Below, piece by piece: positions 10,984-23,292 of a stretch of DNA of 64,000 bases; the first letter of the stretch is position 1; each line of letters begins with the position of its first letter. The notes under the pieces were generated by a model. That model did not search any database. It worked only from the letters and a program-made list of their open reading frames with translations, and was not told the DNA's origin. A program made the position numbers and the translations under genes. This DNA comes from Cryptomeria japonica (lineage: Eukaryota; Streptophyta; Pinopsida; Cupressales; Cupressaceae), in contig NC_081412.1 in the NCBI RefSeq assembly GCF_030272615.1, positions 21,854,432 through 21,918,431 of the forward strand, written 5' to 3'.

Positions 10984-13262
10984 ACCTTTTCTATTGCTCC
11001 AGACATGGAAGATTTACTCTTGTGACCGTTAATGAATCATCTTAGCAATAGGGTTGTGACCATATCTTTATTTTATTCATCAAACAACTTGTATCAGATG
11101 TTCTTTGGACTGCAACAAAGACCTTTAAGACTGTATATTGTTATGATCCCCCTTTCTACTATATTGAGACTACTATGGATGAACCTCATCTTTTCCTTTT
11201 CAATTAATGATGCTCATGGCTCTAGTCACTGTATATGCTTATTTACACTATGAAATTTGATATTTGTTGTCTAGTCTTGAAGACTGCCCTTGTATGACTG
11301 CTAAAGACCCTCAATGCTGATCAACTGCTCACTGCATATTGAATGCCCTTATTGGATTCATATTCATTTTTGGGGTTGGGTCTGTGATGTCTCGATGCTG
11401 TACCTTGGGTAACAATGTAGCATCTTGTAGTTTACTGTCCTTGTCTTGTAACTTGCTTCACAGTCTTCTTCACAAATCTGCTCCTTTATCAACTCTTTGA
11501 GACTATGCCTTGATTTAAATACCATCATGAATTTAAGATCGCTGCCATTAAATTTTTCATACTTTTGCCCATGTGACTTGGGTTGTGAATAATGTTAAAT
11601 ATCCCTTGATCTTTCTTACAATGTCTATATATAATGACAATGATGTTTTCATCTCCAAGCCCTCTATGCTTACTTATTTTATGGTTTTGCCCCCATTCAT
11701 TGTGATGGTATTTAATGAGTGAATAATTGTTATTGCTCTTGAAGATGATTGTGCCAAGATATATGTCAATCATGTCATGACATCCATGTGATTTCATATT
11801 TCCATATACTTTTGCACCTTTGGAGGATGATGTCTTTATTGGTCATTGAGAGTGACTGTATTTTACCATTTATTGCCCCTGTATGAGTGGCAGGTTGTTA
11901 TTATGAGACATGACTGTAAAGACTCTTGAGTATTACTATTGAACAAGATAATGAACTTATGTATGGGCAAAGATTCCTGCTATCATCAATGCAATCTTAT
12001 ATGGTTTATGACTGCAAGATATATTGGATTGACTGTACCCTCTATTGTTGATAGTGGTATTGATGATAGTTATTAATTGTTTTTTCTTATGACCACAAAA
12101 ACTTATTCTTGAAGGCTCCCTTATGTTGCTATGGGGTACTGTAACTTTCTCCTACATGTTTCCATCTTTAACAATCATTATTCTAAAGTACTCACTGTAT
12201 CTTTCTTTGCTTTTATTTAAGTTCTACTCATGTTTTTATAGTTGTTTCTTGTTCCATGATTATCCTCTAGAGATGATACTGTCCTGTGCATGCTATGAAC
12301 CTCCACTATACTTTGACAAAAGACTTGATGACCCTCACTGTCTATACAATCATTAATGACTCTAGCCTTTTGCTTCTTCGACTATGTATACATCTTTGTC
12401 AAATGTGACTGAACTGTGTCTTTGTTGTATTTTTTTTAAACATTGTTGACTACTTATCCATGACATTAATGCTATTTTCCTTGCTATCACTTGATAGTTT
12501 TCTTGACACAGGCTGTATTTTGTAGTCATATGGTCCAGTGAAAGGATAAAAGGTATATGATCTTTTCCACCTCTTAGTGGTTGCTCTACCTATGTGATAA
12601 GTATGACAGTCTTTTATTTGGCATGCTGTCCCACCTTATTACCATTGTTGTGTTCATATATTTCTGAGTCTTGAAGTTGAATTTCATCATTACCCTAAGA
12701 AGCCTGCTTTATTATATGCACTCTTAACAATGCTTGCAATGAACAATGATTGTCCCTATTGGCTCCCTGGTCACCGTATCTATTATCTTTGACAGAGCTT
12801 GATATTTGGTCATCATTTGACTGCTATGTTTCATTTACCGTGTATGCTCAATGGTCCTAATTGAAGATCCTTTAGTACTTATAAACTCAAAGAATTATGA
12901 TTGCATTTTCATTGTTTCGCATGATCTTCATGCTCTTTGATGACTGAACCTATGTATATTGATTGACTTGATGTTTTAGACTGAGTTTTGTACTCATATT
13001 CCTGTACTGTCCTTTGCTGATTTATCTTCCCTTTTTGCTTACTGAACATGAACTCATCAAACAGTCTTTTTGAGACCATTGCATACTATTTTTTACTCAC
13101 ATAATGGCTCTGGTCATCTATTGGGCATGGGATGCAATTCTATTCACTATTGCATGTGTTGTCATTGAATGACAACTTTTGTTGTTATTGAGTGATAATA
13201 CATGGGACTTTGGATACGGGTGAGTTTCTTGTTTTCTAGTTAATTAGTGTCACCTTGTGAGT
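10984..13262. other. Unexplained non-coding region rich in GACTGT (right part)
   Basis: Continuation of 2500-4646 beyond Copia A. GACTGT occurs on the plus strand at about 11131, 11851, 11911 and 12032, with many one-base variants. No open frame longer than about 80 codons and no element ends were found. Its right limit is set by the 5' LTR of Copia B. Confidence 0.4.
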
Positions 13263-14313
13263 TGTTGGTATTATGGATGTGTTGCATTGGTTTTGTCATT
13301 GATGTCAACACTTATCAACACTTATCCTTTTGGAGATCTTTGGTTATGTTCACCGGCAAGTTCAGTGACTTATGCACAGTCACCGGTATTTGGCTCACTG
13401 ATAGGTTATATTGTTCACCGACACTAAGGATGACTTTTTATCATTTGGAGATCACTTGGTTATGTCGAAGACATGGTTTGGACACTTGGTTTTAGTATTT
13501 TGGTTATTGGTCTAATCAGATTGACATATTTGTTGTTACTGGAAAATTGGTCTAGGTTATGGACCGACATGCATTATCTATTCCAGATCAACACGACACA
13601 TTATGGAGATGATTTAATCAATTGGACATTGTTGTAATTGTATTGAGCCGACATGATGCATCACATCTTGACTTATCTGTAATTGATTTTATTGTAATAT
13701 TCTTCATTAGTTGACCTACACATGTGGTCTTAGGTTTTGGTATATATGTAAGATCTCAATTGTGAGATGACATATGTGGTATGTAAGGTTATGACATTAT
13801 AACATGGTATGTGCGAATATTGAAGATCATATGAGCATACCATAGAGATATATATTATCAAAGCTTAACCGGTACTGAATCCAACATTGGAGATGCTACT
13901 TTGAGCAGCACATTATCATTGGATTTAATCATCCAATTGTAGTCAGTGTGACTCCTATTTTGTGATTGAGCAGTGAGCTCTAGGTGGTTGGCCTTTCTAC
14001 ATGTGCAGAACCCCATTTGTATACACATACTATCTGTAGTAGTATCATCTGATTGTGGGTAAGGTTTCCCACCGTGGTTTTTCTCCTTACAATGTTTCCA
14101 CGTACAAATCTCTGTGTTATGTGTTGTGGATGTTGTTTCTCTTTCTGTTATATGCATTGAGTTTCACCAATACTGATATTAACTGTTAAACTGTTAACCG
14201 ACATTAAGTTTGGTTCATCGGTATTAAGTATCAAGTTTGATTAAGTTATATTTAGGTTAAAATTAATTGACAACTGATTCACCCCCACTCTTAGTTGCCT
14301 CCAGGTCCTAACA
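13263..14313 (+). repeat. 5' LTR of Copia B
   Basis: It starts TGTTGGTATTATGG and ends GGTCCTAACA two bases before the primer binding site. It includes the conserved block CCGTGGTTTTTCTCC (about 14073) and the tract GATTCACCCCCACTC (about 14276), both shared in sense with other LTRs in the window. Confidence 0.9.
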
Positions 14314-14315
14314 AT

Positions 14316-14328
14316 TGGTATACGAGCC
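14316..14328 (+). other. Primer binding site of Copia B
   Basis: TGGTATACGAGCC, two bases after the LTR end, is a mutated form of the initiator methionine tRNA complement TGGTATCAGAGCC. Confidence 0.8.
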
Positions 14329-14370
14329 AAGTCCTCTTTTTGTAGAAGTTTAACAACTTGAGGAGATTCT

Positions 14371-16012
14371 ATGGCAACTAACTTTTTTAGGAAGGATAGT
14401 CTGAAACTTGATGGAACTAATTATGGTATATGGAAGATTAGAATGGAGACACATCTAAATTGCATTGGAAAAGACAAATGAGATGTTACAAAGAATGGCT
14501 ATGTTGGTCCTACACCGAATCAACCTAATCCACCAACATTGGGTAAGGATCAAGAGAATGATTGCAAAGCAAGAGAAGCACTCTTGAGCGCCTTGTCAGA
14601 TCAGAAAATCCTAGGATTATCAGACCAATCTATTGCTAAAGCTATTTGGGATGAATTGGAGACATTGAATGAAGGAGATACCACTATCAAAATTGCAAAA
14701 CCGGAAGGGTGAACTCACAAAGCTGGTTCCCACTTTTTGGTACATCCTGATTTTTGCTGAAATCATACTTTTTTTGGAAAATATAATTATTTAAGCTTTA
14801 AGAGGTCCCATTTGTAGTAATTAATTGAAGAGAGTTAGATCAAAGGTTCTTAGATCAAAATTTCTTGGATAGAACCTCTCTACTTCTAAATCATATTTGC
14901 AACGGAGTCTCCTTTGCATCTATCAAATGCTGATAAAAAATCAATTTTACATTAGCTTTTGAGGGGTCAAATGAATTCATTTAGAAGTTTTGTTTTTTTG
15001 AGGATTTAGTCCTTATTATAAGTTTTCCAAATAATATAATTTTTAATATATTTAAGTTTATTAATATATTTTTATTTTATTTTTTATGAATGTAGGTTTT
15101 TCACCGAACATGAACTTCTTTGTTCAATGCATTGGGAAAAATAGCAAACTAATTCAAAAAAATTCTGAAAAATATCTATGCCCTAGGTATTGATGTCTTC
15201 TTTCTAACAAAAACAAACAAACTTAATTTTGATATATATAGAGCAAGTTATGTGTTCAAACGTACACCTATATCTAAATTATAATTAATCGGACTTCAAA
15301 ACTTAATAAAATAAAAAATATTCAACATATCACTATCAAACCAACTACATGCCCTGGGTATTGATGTTACAAACCAAAATTTAAAAGAGATAAGTTTTTA
15401 TCATTTATAGAAAAAAATTTATACGTTTCGGGATGCACATCACTCTTAAAAAATGTTGTTTCCTGTAAAAAACTACTTTTGAGGGAGATGGAAAAATCAA
15501 TAAAATTTTATTCAAAAAAATTTGAAAAAAATATATTTAGAATCTACAAAAAGGATGTTACAAATCACTAGTTTACATCATCTTCAAATTCTTAACGATT
15601 TAAAAGTTATAGGTGTCGGAAAGTGAAGTTTTTTTTCAAAATGTTCATCTAAGTGTCAAAAGTGGTCAAAAAGTGGGAACCAGTATTGTGAGTTCACCCG
15701 GAATGCTTCCGGGTCAGGTATGAAAATATGAAATGGAAGAAGATGAAAGAATTTTTGCTTTTATGGAAAGGGTTAATGAAATTATTTTGGGAATACAATG
15801 CTGTGGAGGTTCCTTAAGTGAAGATGAAATTGTTTTTGTAGTTTTAAGAGCATTTCCACCAACATACAAAATGAAAGTAGCTGCTATTAATGAGTTGAGA
15901 ACAATGCCTAATACATCAGTATCTAGAGATACCTTGGTTGGAAAACTTTCAGTATTTGAGCTTGAAGAATTTGGTCTTGTTGCTACAATTAAGACAAATC
16001 TAGCCTTCAAAG

Positions 16013-16063
<51 letters not shown>

Positions 16064-19000
16064 TTGATAAATTTGATTGGAAAACACTTTATGCAAGAGA
16101 ACTTGAAGATATCAGGAAGGAAAATGAAGAACTGGAAGAACTTGAAGTACTATTTGAAAGGAAAATTCCTAAAGGTCCTATTGGAAGTAAGTATGAAGGT
16201 AAAGCACCATTTAAATGTTTTAACTGCAATAAAGTTGGTCATATGGCATCTAGATGTCCTGATAGACATGCAAGATTAAGAGAAGAAGCTAAAAGAACAT
16301 ATAAGCATAACCCTAAATATAAGAGATACATATTTAAGAAGAATAGAGACAAATCATGTTACTATGCTGATGAAGGAGTTAGTGATGATTCTGATGAAGA
16401 ACCAACAGACAATGGATGGGCCTTTGTTGCAATAAAAGAAGATCAACCAACACCTACTGTTCCATCGATAGAGCAGGACCTGGCAGCTAAAATTGAAGAA
16501 AATGATGAATGGATTATAGATTTCAGATGTTCACATCATATGACTGGTGATAAAAGTAAATTCTTATCTTTTCAGGAGTACAATGGAGGTCTAGTTAGAT
16601 TTGGAGATGATAAAGCTTGTTTGATCAGAGGAAAAGGCACTATATCTTTTGATGGTAAGCACAATACTGACAACGTTTATTATGTTGAAGGTTTGAAACA
16701 TAATCTTTTGAGTGTTGGTCAATTAGTCGAAAAGGGATTTCAGTTACAATTCAGGAATGATAAATGAAAAATGAGGAATAGAACTTGTTTGGAGATTGCA
16801 TCCGGTAATCAGACTAGAGGTAATATCTTTCATTTGAATAATAATGAAAAGACATGCTTGATTGCACATATTGATGAAAGTTGGTTATGGCATAAAAGAC
16901 TCTGTCATGTGAATTTTGATTGCATTATAAAGATTAGTTCATCTAAGGTAGTAAGGGATTTACCTAAGATTGTAAAACCTCATAATCCAGTATGTAAGGA
17001 ATGTCAAATGGGAAAGAAAGTTAGAACAACTTTTAAGAGTATTTATGAGAAATCCAATAATGTTCTTGATTTAATTCATACTGACTTGAGTGGTCTAGCA
17101 AGAACAAGAAGTCTATAGGGAGATAGATACTTTATGCTAATCATTGATGATTATTTTAGAATGTGTTGGGTTACTTTTCTCAGGGAGAAATCAGAAGCTT
17201 TTGGGAAATTCAAATTATTCAAGGCACTGGTAGAGAATGAAACCCGTAAGAAAATCAAATGTTTAAGATCAGATCAAGGAGGTGAATTTACATCTAAGGA
17301 GTTCAATACATTTTGTGAAGTGAATGGAATTAGAAGACAACTATCAACACCTCTGACACCTCAGCAAAATGGAGTTGTGGAAAGGAAGAACAAAACTATT
17401 CTAGATGCAGCCAAAAACATGATATCAAAAGCAAATCTACCTCATGTGGATTGTAGAGAAGTAGTGAATAAGACGGTTTACACTTTCAACAGAGTTCACA
17501 TCAAAGGTGAAACTGGTAAGACACCTTATGAATTATGGTTTGGTAATATTCCTACTCTTAAATACTTCAGAATATTTGGAAGAAAATGTTACATTAGGAG
17601 AGATGAGTATATTGGTAAATTTGATCCTACAAGTGATGGAGGAATATTTCTTGGTTATTCATCCAAGAGAAAAGCATATAGATGTTTTAATAAAAGATTG
17701 CAGAAAATCATTGAGAGTACAAATGTGAAGATAGATGAACAATTTAGAGGAAATTCAAGGTCTATGGATTCTGAACCAACAGTTGAGATGATCACAAATG
17801 AACCTATATAGAGTGCACTGGTACAGAATGTGGATCCAGTCATACCGACATCATTAGAGAATTCCACAGTGACTGAAGAACAACAACAAGTGAACACACC
17901 CAGGTATGTAAGACTAAATCGCTCTGAAAGCCAGATACTTGGGAATAAGTATCAAGGAGTTATGATAAGAGGAAGATTGAAAAATGAAGAGGTATGTTTA
18001 ATTTCTCAAATTGAACCAACATCTGTTATTGACGCATGTGAAGATAACATTGGATTAAAGCTATGGAAGATGAATTAGAACACATTGAAAAGACCAATAC
18101 ATGGACATTGGTTCCCCGACCTAAAGATACAAATTTAATTGGAACTAAATGGGTATTCATAAATAAACTTAATGAAGATGGTAAGGTAATCAGAAACAAA
18201 GCAAGATTAGTGTTTAAGGGATATTCATAGAAAGAAGGAATTGATTACAATGAAACCTTTGCACCGGTAGCTAGAATTGAGGCAGTCAGATTATTTCTTG
18301 CATTTGCAACACATAAGAACTATTTAGTATATCAAATGGATGTAAAATGTGCATTTCTGAATGGTGATCTTAAAGAGGAAGTTTACATTGAACAACCTGA
18401 TGGATTTTCATTGACAAATGATAAAGATATGGTTTACGAATTAAGGAAAGCTTTATATGGATTGAAGCAAGCTCCTAGAGCTTGGTATACTAGATTAGAC
18501 AAATATCTTTTGAAGCTTGGTTACACTAAAGGTAATGTTGACATCAACTTATATTTCAAAGTGACTAATGAAGACATCTTGGTTATTGAAGTTTTTGTTG
18601 ATGACATCATTTTTGGAGGAGAGGATGGATTGTGTAAAGACTTTGCTAATAAGACACAGGAAGAATTTGAAATATCTATGATTGGAGGTTTACTGTATTT
18701 GACACAAACAAGACCTGATATAATGAATACAATGTGTATTTTTTCAAGATTTCAGAGTAATCTTAGAGAAAATCATGAATCAACAATGAAAAGGATTTTC
18801 TGGTATCTACAAGGCACAACAAATCTTGGTTTATGGTATCCTAAAGATGAAAATTTTGATTTATGTGCATACATCGATGCAAATTGGGTAGAAGATGTAG
18901 ATGACAAAAAGAGCACCACCAATGGGGAATTCTTTCTTGGTAGCAAATTGATTTCATGGTTGAGCAAGAAACAGAGTTGTACATCATTATCAATAGCAGA

Positions 19001-19340
19001 ATCAGAATATGTTGGAGCAGCAACTAACTGTACTAAGGTATTATGGATTAAGCAAATGTTGAAGGATATAAAGGTAAAATGCAAAGAACCTATAATCATT
19101 TACTGTGATAATTCAACAGCAATTGATATATCTAAGAATATGGTATTTCACTCTAAAACTAAACATGTTTCTATCAAATATAATTTTTTGAAAGAGAATG
19201 TTGAAGCAAAAGAAGTGAGATGGTTTTATGTGAATACTAAAGAGCAGATTGCTGATATCTTTACTAAGCCTTTGCCTAAGGAAACGTTTGAATATCTCAG
19301 AGAACAACTTGGGGTTATACCCTCACTAGTAGAGACCTAG
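14371..19340 (+). pseudogene. Copia B gag-pol, broken
   Basis: The ATG at 14371 opens a gag frame that hits a stop at 14479-14481 and is split by the insertion at 14707-15697. Gag resumes at about 15704 and shifts frame before 15733; a serine run encoded by a TCA repeat (16014-16062) precedes a CCHC knuckle (CFNCNKVGHMASRC, about 16216). The protease region reads DFR where DSG is usual (about 16519). GAG-pre-integrase (16771-17000) and integrase (HTDLSG, RSDQGGEF, QNGVVERKNK; 17080-17600) follow. RT (18080-18690) keeps FVDD but lost about 69 codons after the motif SMIG (18675-18685). RNase H runs to about 19310. Further stops lie at 16765, 17116, 17809 and near 18228, and a frameshift near 18050. 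Confidence 0.92.
14707..15697. mobile_element. Non-autonomous TIR DNA transposon (MITE-like) inside Copia B gag
   Basis: The ends are inverted repeats about 33 nt long, beginning GGGTGAACTCACAA and matching at 31 of 33 positions. The flanking gag sequence reads ccggaa at 14701-14706 and again at 15698-15703; if the right end is taken as 15699 so that the TIRs are symmetric, the target duplication is the 4-bp ggaa. Removing the element leaves a gag sequence that aligns with Copia A. The interior is AT-rich and has no coding frame. The TIR resembles the ends at 22919, 40447 and position 60. Confidence 0.88.
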
Positions 19341-19708
19341 ACAACTGATGATTGACATCAAACCGACAGAATTAACAAAGAAACCTTTTTTTCTAGCTTT
19401 GATGGAGGAGAGCTACTTCTCAGGGGGAGTAGTTGGTTATAACAATTGGTTATTGTAATTAGTTCTATGAATTGGTTTTATTTGGTATTTATATTGCTTT
19501 GGCATTTGATGTCAAAGGGGGAGAGATATCTATAGAAAAACAAACATTATCCTTTGGAGAGAGATTACTTATTGGGGGAGTGATTATACTCTTTGCATTT
19601 GTATTTTGATTTCTGGTATTGATCTATTCTGGAGATTGTTGGTTTTTGGTTTTTGGCATTCTGTTTTGGCACTTAGATGTTTTTACATTTTGTGTTGCCA
19701 TCAATGCC

Positions 19709-19720
19709 AAAGGGGGAGAT
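19709..19720 (+). other. Polypurine tract of Copia B
   Basis: AAAGGGGGAGAT directly precedes the TGTTGG start of the 3' LTR remnant. Confidence 0.85.
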
Positions 19721-19778
19721 TGTTGGTATTATGGATGTGTTGCACTGGTTTTGTCATTGATGTCAACACTTATCAACA
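19721..19778 (+). repeat. 58-bp remnant of the Copia B 3' LTR
   Basis: These 58 bp match the start of the 5' LTR with a single difference (gcactgg against gcattgg) and then stop abruptly. The next 50 bp contain a perfect fold-back (19798-19808 with 19816-19826). Confidence 0.85.
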
Positions 19779-22700
19779 TAAGACCTGTAATAGGTCTCCA
19801 AAATTTTACATGTGATAAAATTTTGGTAAAAATCATCATTCACAATGGTATTACAAAGATATACTATAGTAAGCTGACACAATTTTGTTCTCAGAATTTT
19901 CTTTTGTCTTTTACAGAGTAAACATTTAAAATAAAATTTGTTTGTCTTCATAGTTTCTAAAAAAAATCTTCCTTTTTGAAAATTACACACCTTGAAAAAT
20001 GCCTTCAATCATCATATATAATGCATTTGTTTTGATCTGAAAGGTGAAACTGAATTTTTTTTTTTTTTTGCCAACTGTAGTAATATCACTGTAGTAATAG
20101 CTGAGAAATCATTATTTTCAAAAAATATGTTTTAAAACTGATTTTCTAACTGATGTACACAATTTTGAAGATAACCCTTTGTTCAAACATTGAGAAACAA
20201 ATGAACCCCTCTTAACCATACCTGAGGATATTACCAACTCGGGTTTAATAGATCAACATAACCATATACAAACCCTAAGTAGGGGTTACATGTATTAAAG
20301 ATAACACAAGGTTGTAAAATAAAAACTTAACCTCAATATATTCCCATACTCGAACTCGGATTAAGTTTCATAATGAAAATGACAGTCAAATAGGGTTTTG
20401 AAACTAATCTTCAAGATAAGTAAAATACCCAGAACCCATGATTTACCAAAACAGACTGTGATTAGCAAAAAAACAAGAACACATTGTTTAGCTTTAACTA
20501 ATTGCAAACGAATGACAAGAGTATGGGATCAAAAACACCTAATAATCAGGAGAGAAGAAAACCATTTGCCCATGTCTAGAAAAATGGATTTCCTTGTCAA
20601 GTAGTCTACCCTTCACAAGTCTTTTGCCGTCACTGTAACTAATTTGCCGAATACCCTAGGTCGAGAGCTCTATTTTGAAGAGCAAGAATGATAAAAGATG
20701 AGCTCAAAACACAATATTTGCTTCCCTAAACACCGCCTTTATTATCGAGCCTTTCATCACACATAATGGTGAGAAGATAAAATATTCCTGTTCAAAATAT
20801 AACACTTTTATCTTGTTAAAACATGTATTTTATCCCTCATTAAATAGCTCCATGTTGGGGGCCAAAACATACTATGTTTCCTAGTCACATAAAATGATTT
20901 TTATTTCATACCACCACCTAGTCATAAAAGACACATATGAATTTGGCGAATTTCAACCTTTTGATTTGAACACTAAGTGACTTGGTCACTTATAAAATGT
21001 CACATGTATAATGATTCCTTAGATCAAACTTTCAAATAATGGAACCATAATAATGTGAGTCAAATGTCTATAGTAGAACTGAGAACAATACCATTGAATA
21101 TCACTGTATTTTGTCATATAATCTTTGTCACCACTGAACATGTATGCAAGAATACTACTACCATTGTTGTGCCACTGTTCACACAATAACCCCATATGTC
21201 ACATAATAACCCCATATGTCAAAGATTCTGTAACATGTCAACCACCCAACTCCCAACTGAGAGAAGTGTCTTTTGTCATCAATATCACTGTATGTCTGTT
21301 CTGCCATGAAAATCACTGTATGTGTCATGAAGATCACTATATGTCTTTTGTCATCAAGGAAAAACAACTAAGGAAAGAAGTCAATAGTACAGATACAAAT
21401 TTGCAAGCACCCATAAGCTGGTAGAAAATTGCTCCAGAGATCCCAAATGTTATATTAAATTGCAAATCGAAAATGACACCAAACTAAAGGAGGGGAAGGC
21501 CAAGGAATTTAGGATATTGGTTACCTTTATCACCCCTATTTCTAAAACCCTTATTTTTTGGTTGAAGTTTTATTTCCATATATATTTTTTTAAAAAGGGT
21601 AAAAAATTATTCTAACACAAATAAGAGCTATAAAGAAAGATTTACCAACAAAAATTACACATTCTTATCTTTCACAACTAATTTCTCTAACATAAGTGAT
21701 AAATACAAAGGCAAATGTCCCCTATCCATAATATAAAATGGCCATGAATTCATTCATATGAAACCCTTTATACATGGAAAAAATAAATTGAACATCACCA
21801 GAACTATCTCTACCAATATCACCTATGCCTACATGAATAGGATTCCCCCTAGAAGATCCATTAGTATTTATCTTCAACTCTCCTTGAGGAGGAGGAAGCC
21901 ATTGGCCCACATGATCAATCTTCCTCTTAGAATATCTATATTTATTCCTTTTAATCTACTTTCCCTCACTTGTAGATGTACCAGTCCCTTGCTAAAAAAA
22001 ATCAACCTTTGAATCATATCCACATCACTAGAATCCATGTCATCAAAAAGATCACACTTAGATGAAACTGTCTCTTAAAGTGTGTGAACGATTTTCCACC
22101 GCAAGTGTTGAATAACCAATTTTGCATCTTGAAAATCCTATGATTTCATTCTAATCAGAGATGTCATATAATGAAAGTAGGCCCAATAAACTAGGCTACC
22201 TAATGTTTAACATGGTAAAGAGAATAGAAAACTTAAAAGAAATTATCATAAGCAGTCAAGAAGGGAAAATACCCATACTATTTAGAAAGGTCAAGAATTG
22301 CATGCACACACGTCAAAAATCTCAAGAAAATTGTTGAAGTTTTTGCTCAATATTTTCTTTTCGATTTGACACCAAAATGGAGGGACTTGGGCCAAAATGA
22401 TCATGTGAACAATATAAAATATGTGTGTTGGATTTTAGAGATTCATAAACTGGCAAAAATTACTTCAAAATTTAGAAGAGAGTTTAGACAAAAACACATC
22501 ATCTAATCACCCACTAGTGTGGGTAGGGGTGATGCTTCTTCCCATTACATGTTCATATAGAAAGCATATTTATGATAGAGAAAAATAAAAGTAAAATAAG
22601 ATATACAAAATATGTCAAAATATTTGTTGCACCTTTAGGATATTGGGTTGTGTTCTAAATGATTGTAAATTCTCCTAGCATTTATATTACCAACTTGATA

Positions 22701-22918
22701 GCATAAAGCTATGATGGATGATTTGATTATGAAAATGGGCAATATACTTGGCATGAAAATAGATGATCAAATAGGAGGGAAAGTCTCTCATTAAATAGAC
22801 TTGTCTAAGAGAGAATAAAGATCGAGATGAAGAGATGTAATCAATGGTTAAGTTTGATCCATGAAGATGATTATTAACCTTAGAGAATTGTCCAAATGTG
22901 GAAGAAGATTAAGTGTAA
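19779..22918. other. Non-coding spacer with short repeats
   Basis: No gene was recognised apart from an RNase H relic at 21722-22010. Visible structure: an 11-bp fold-back at 19798-19826, a T-run near 20057, a direct repeat of a 22-bp segment containing ACATAATAACCCCATATGTC at 21180-21225, and several copies of atcactgtatgt between about 21285 and 21345. Confidence 0.4.
21722..22010 (-). pseudogene. RNase H-like (RVT_3) fragment
   Basis: The minus-strand frame holds QWLPPPQGELKINTNGSS followed by RGNP and GIGDIGRDSSG, matching the start of the RNase H domain found downstream of many plant non-LTR reverse transcriptases and in related host proteins. The catalytic aspartate of the DGSSRGNPG box is asparagine here, and upstream sequence contains a stop. 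About 60 residues remain. It is a relic, probably of a LINE other than the one at 32751. Confidence 0.6.
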
Positions 22919-22984
22919 GGGTATGTGCACAAAGACGGTGGTCAGAAAAGTGGACACCACCCAAAAAAAACATGGAAAAACAAG

Positions 22985-23145
22985 CAGCACGTACGCGGTT
23001 ATAAAATTTGAAATCATCGCGTATGTGCTCAGGTCCATTATTCCCGAGCCTAGAAAAGGTAGCGCGTATGTGCTACTTATAGGAAAATGAGTGTGTACGC
23101 GCTAAAAATCCCTAAAGGACCGCGTATGCGGTACCTGTAAAAAAA
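22985..23145. repeat. Left subterminal array of CGCGTACGCG-type motifs
   Basis: Five variants occur at roughly 30-bp spacing: CGTACGCGGT (about 22991), CGCGTATGTGCT (23018 and 23064), GTGTACGCGCT (23092) and CGCGTATGCGGT (23122). Related arrays lie at 29570-29831 and 39450-39590. Subterminal motif arrays bind transposase in En/Spm-type elements, and that role is inferred here by analogy. Confidence 0.7.
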
Positions 23146-23292
23146 AGTTAAAAAAAAAACTGGGTCTTATTTTCCCGTGACAACCACGTTTTTACTAGCT
23201 TTTTTCTTCATTTTCTTTGCTAAACCACGAACAGGGTGCTATATTTCTCCTCCAAATCATGAACGGGGTGCCACATTTGTCCTCCAAACACT

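Larger units (their letters stand above)
13263..19778 (+). mobile_element. Copia LTR retrotransposon B with a truncated 3' LTR
   Basis: The element has a full 5' LTR, a primer binding site, gag-pol in Copia order (gag, protease, integrase, RT, RNase H), a polypurine tract and only the first 58 bp of the 3' LTR. The 3' LTR stops after tatcaaca, where unrelated sequence begins, so no target duplication can be checked. A separate 1-kb TIR element sits inside gag. Compared with Copia A it keeps the integrase but lost about 207 bp of RT. Confidence 0.92.
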
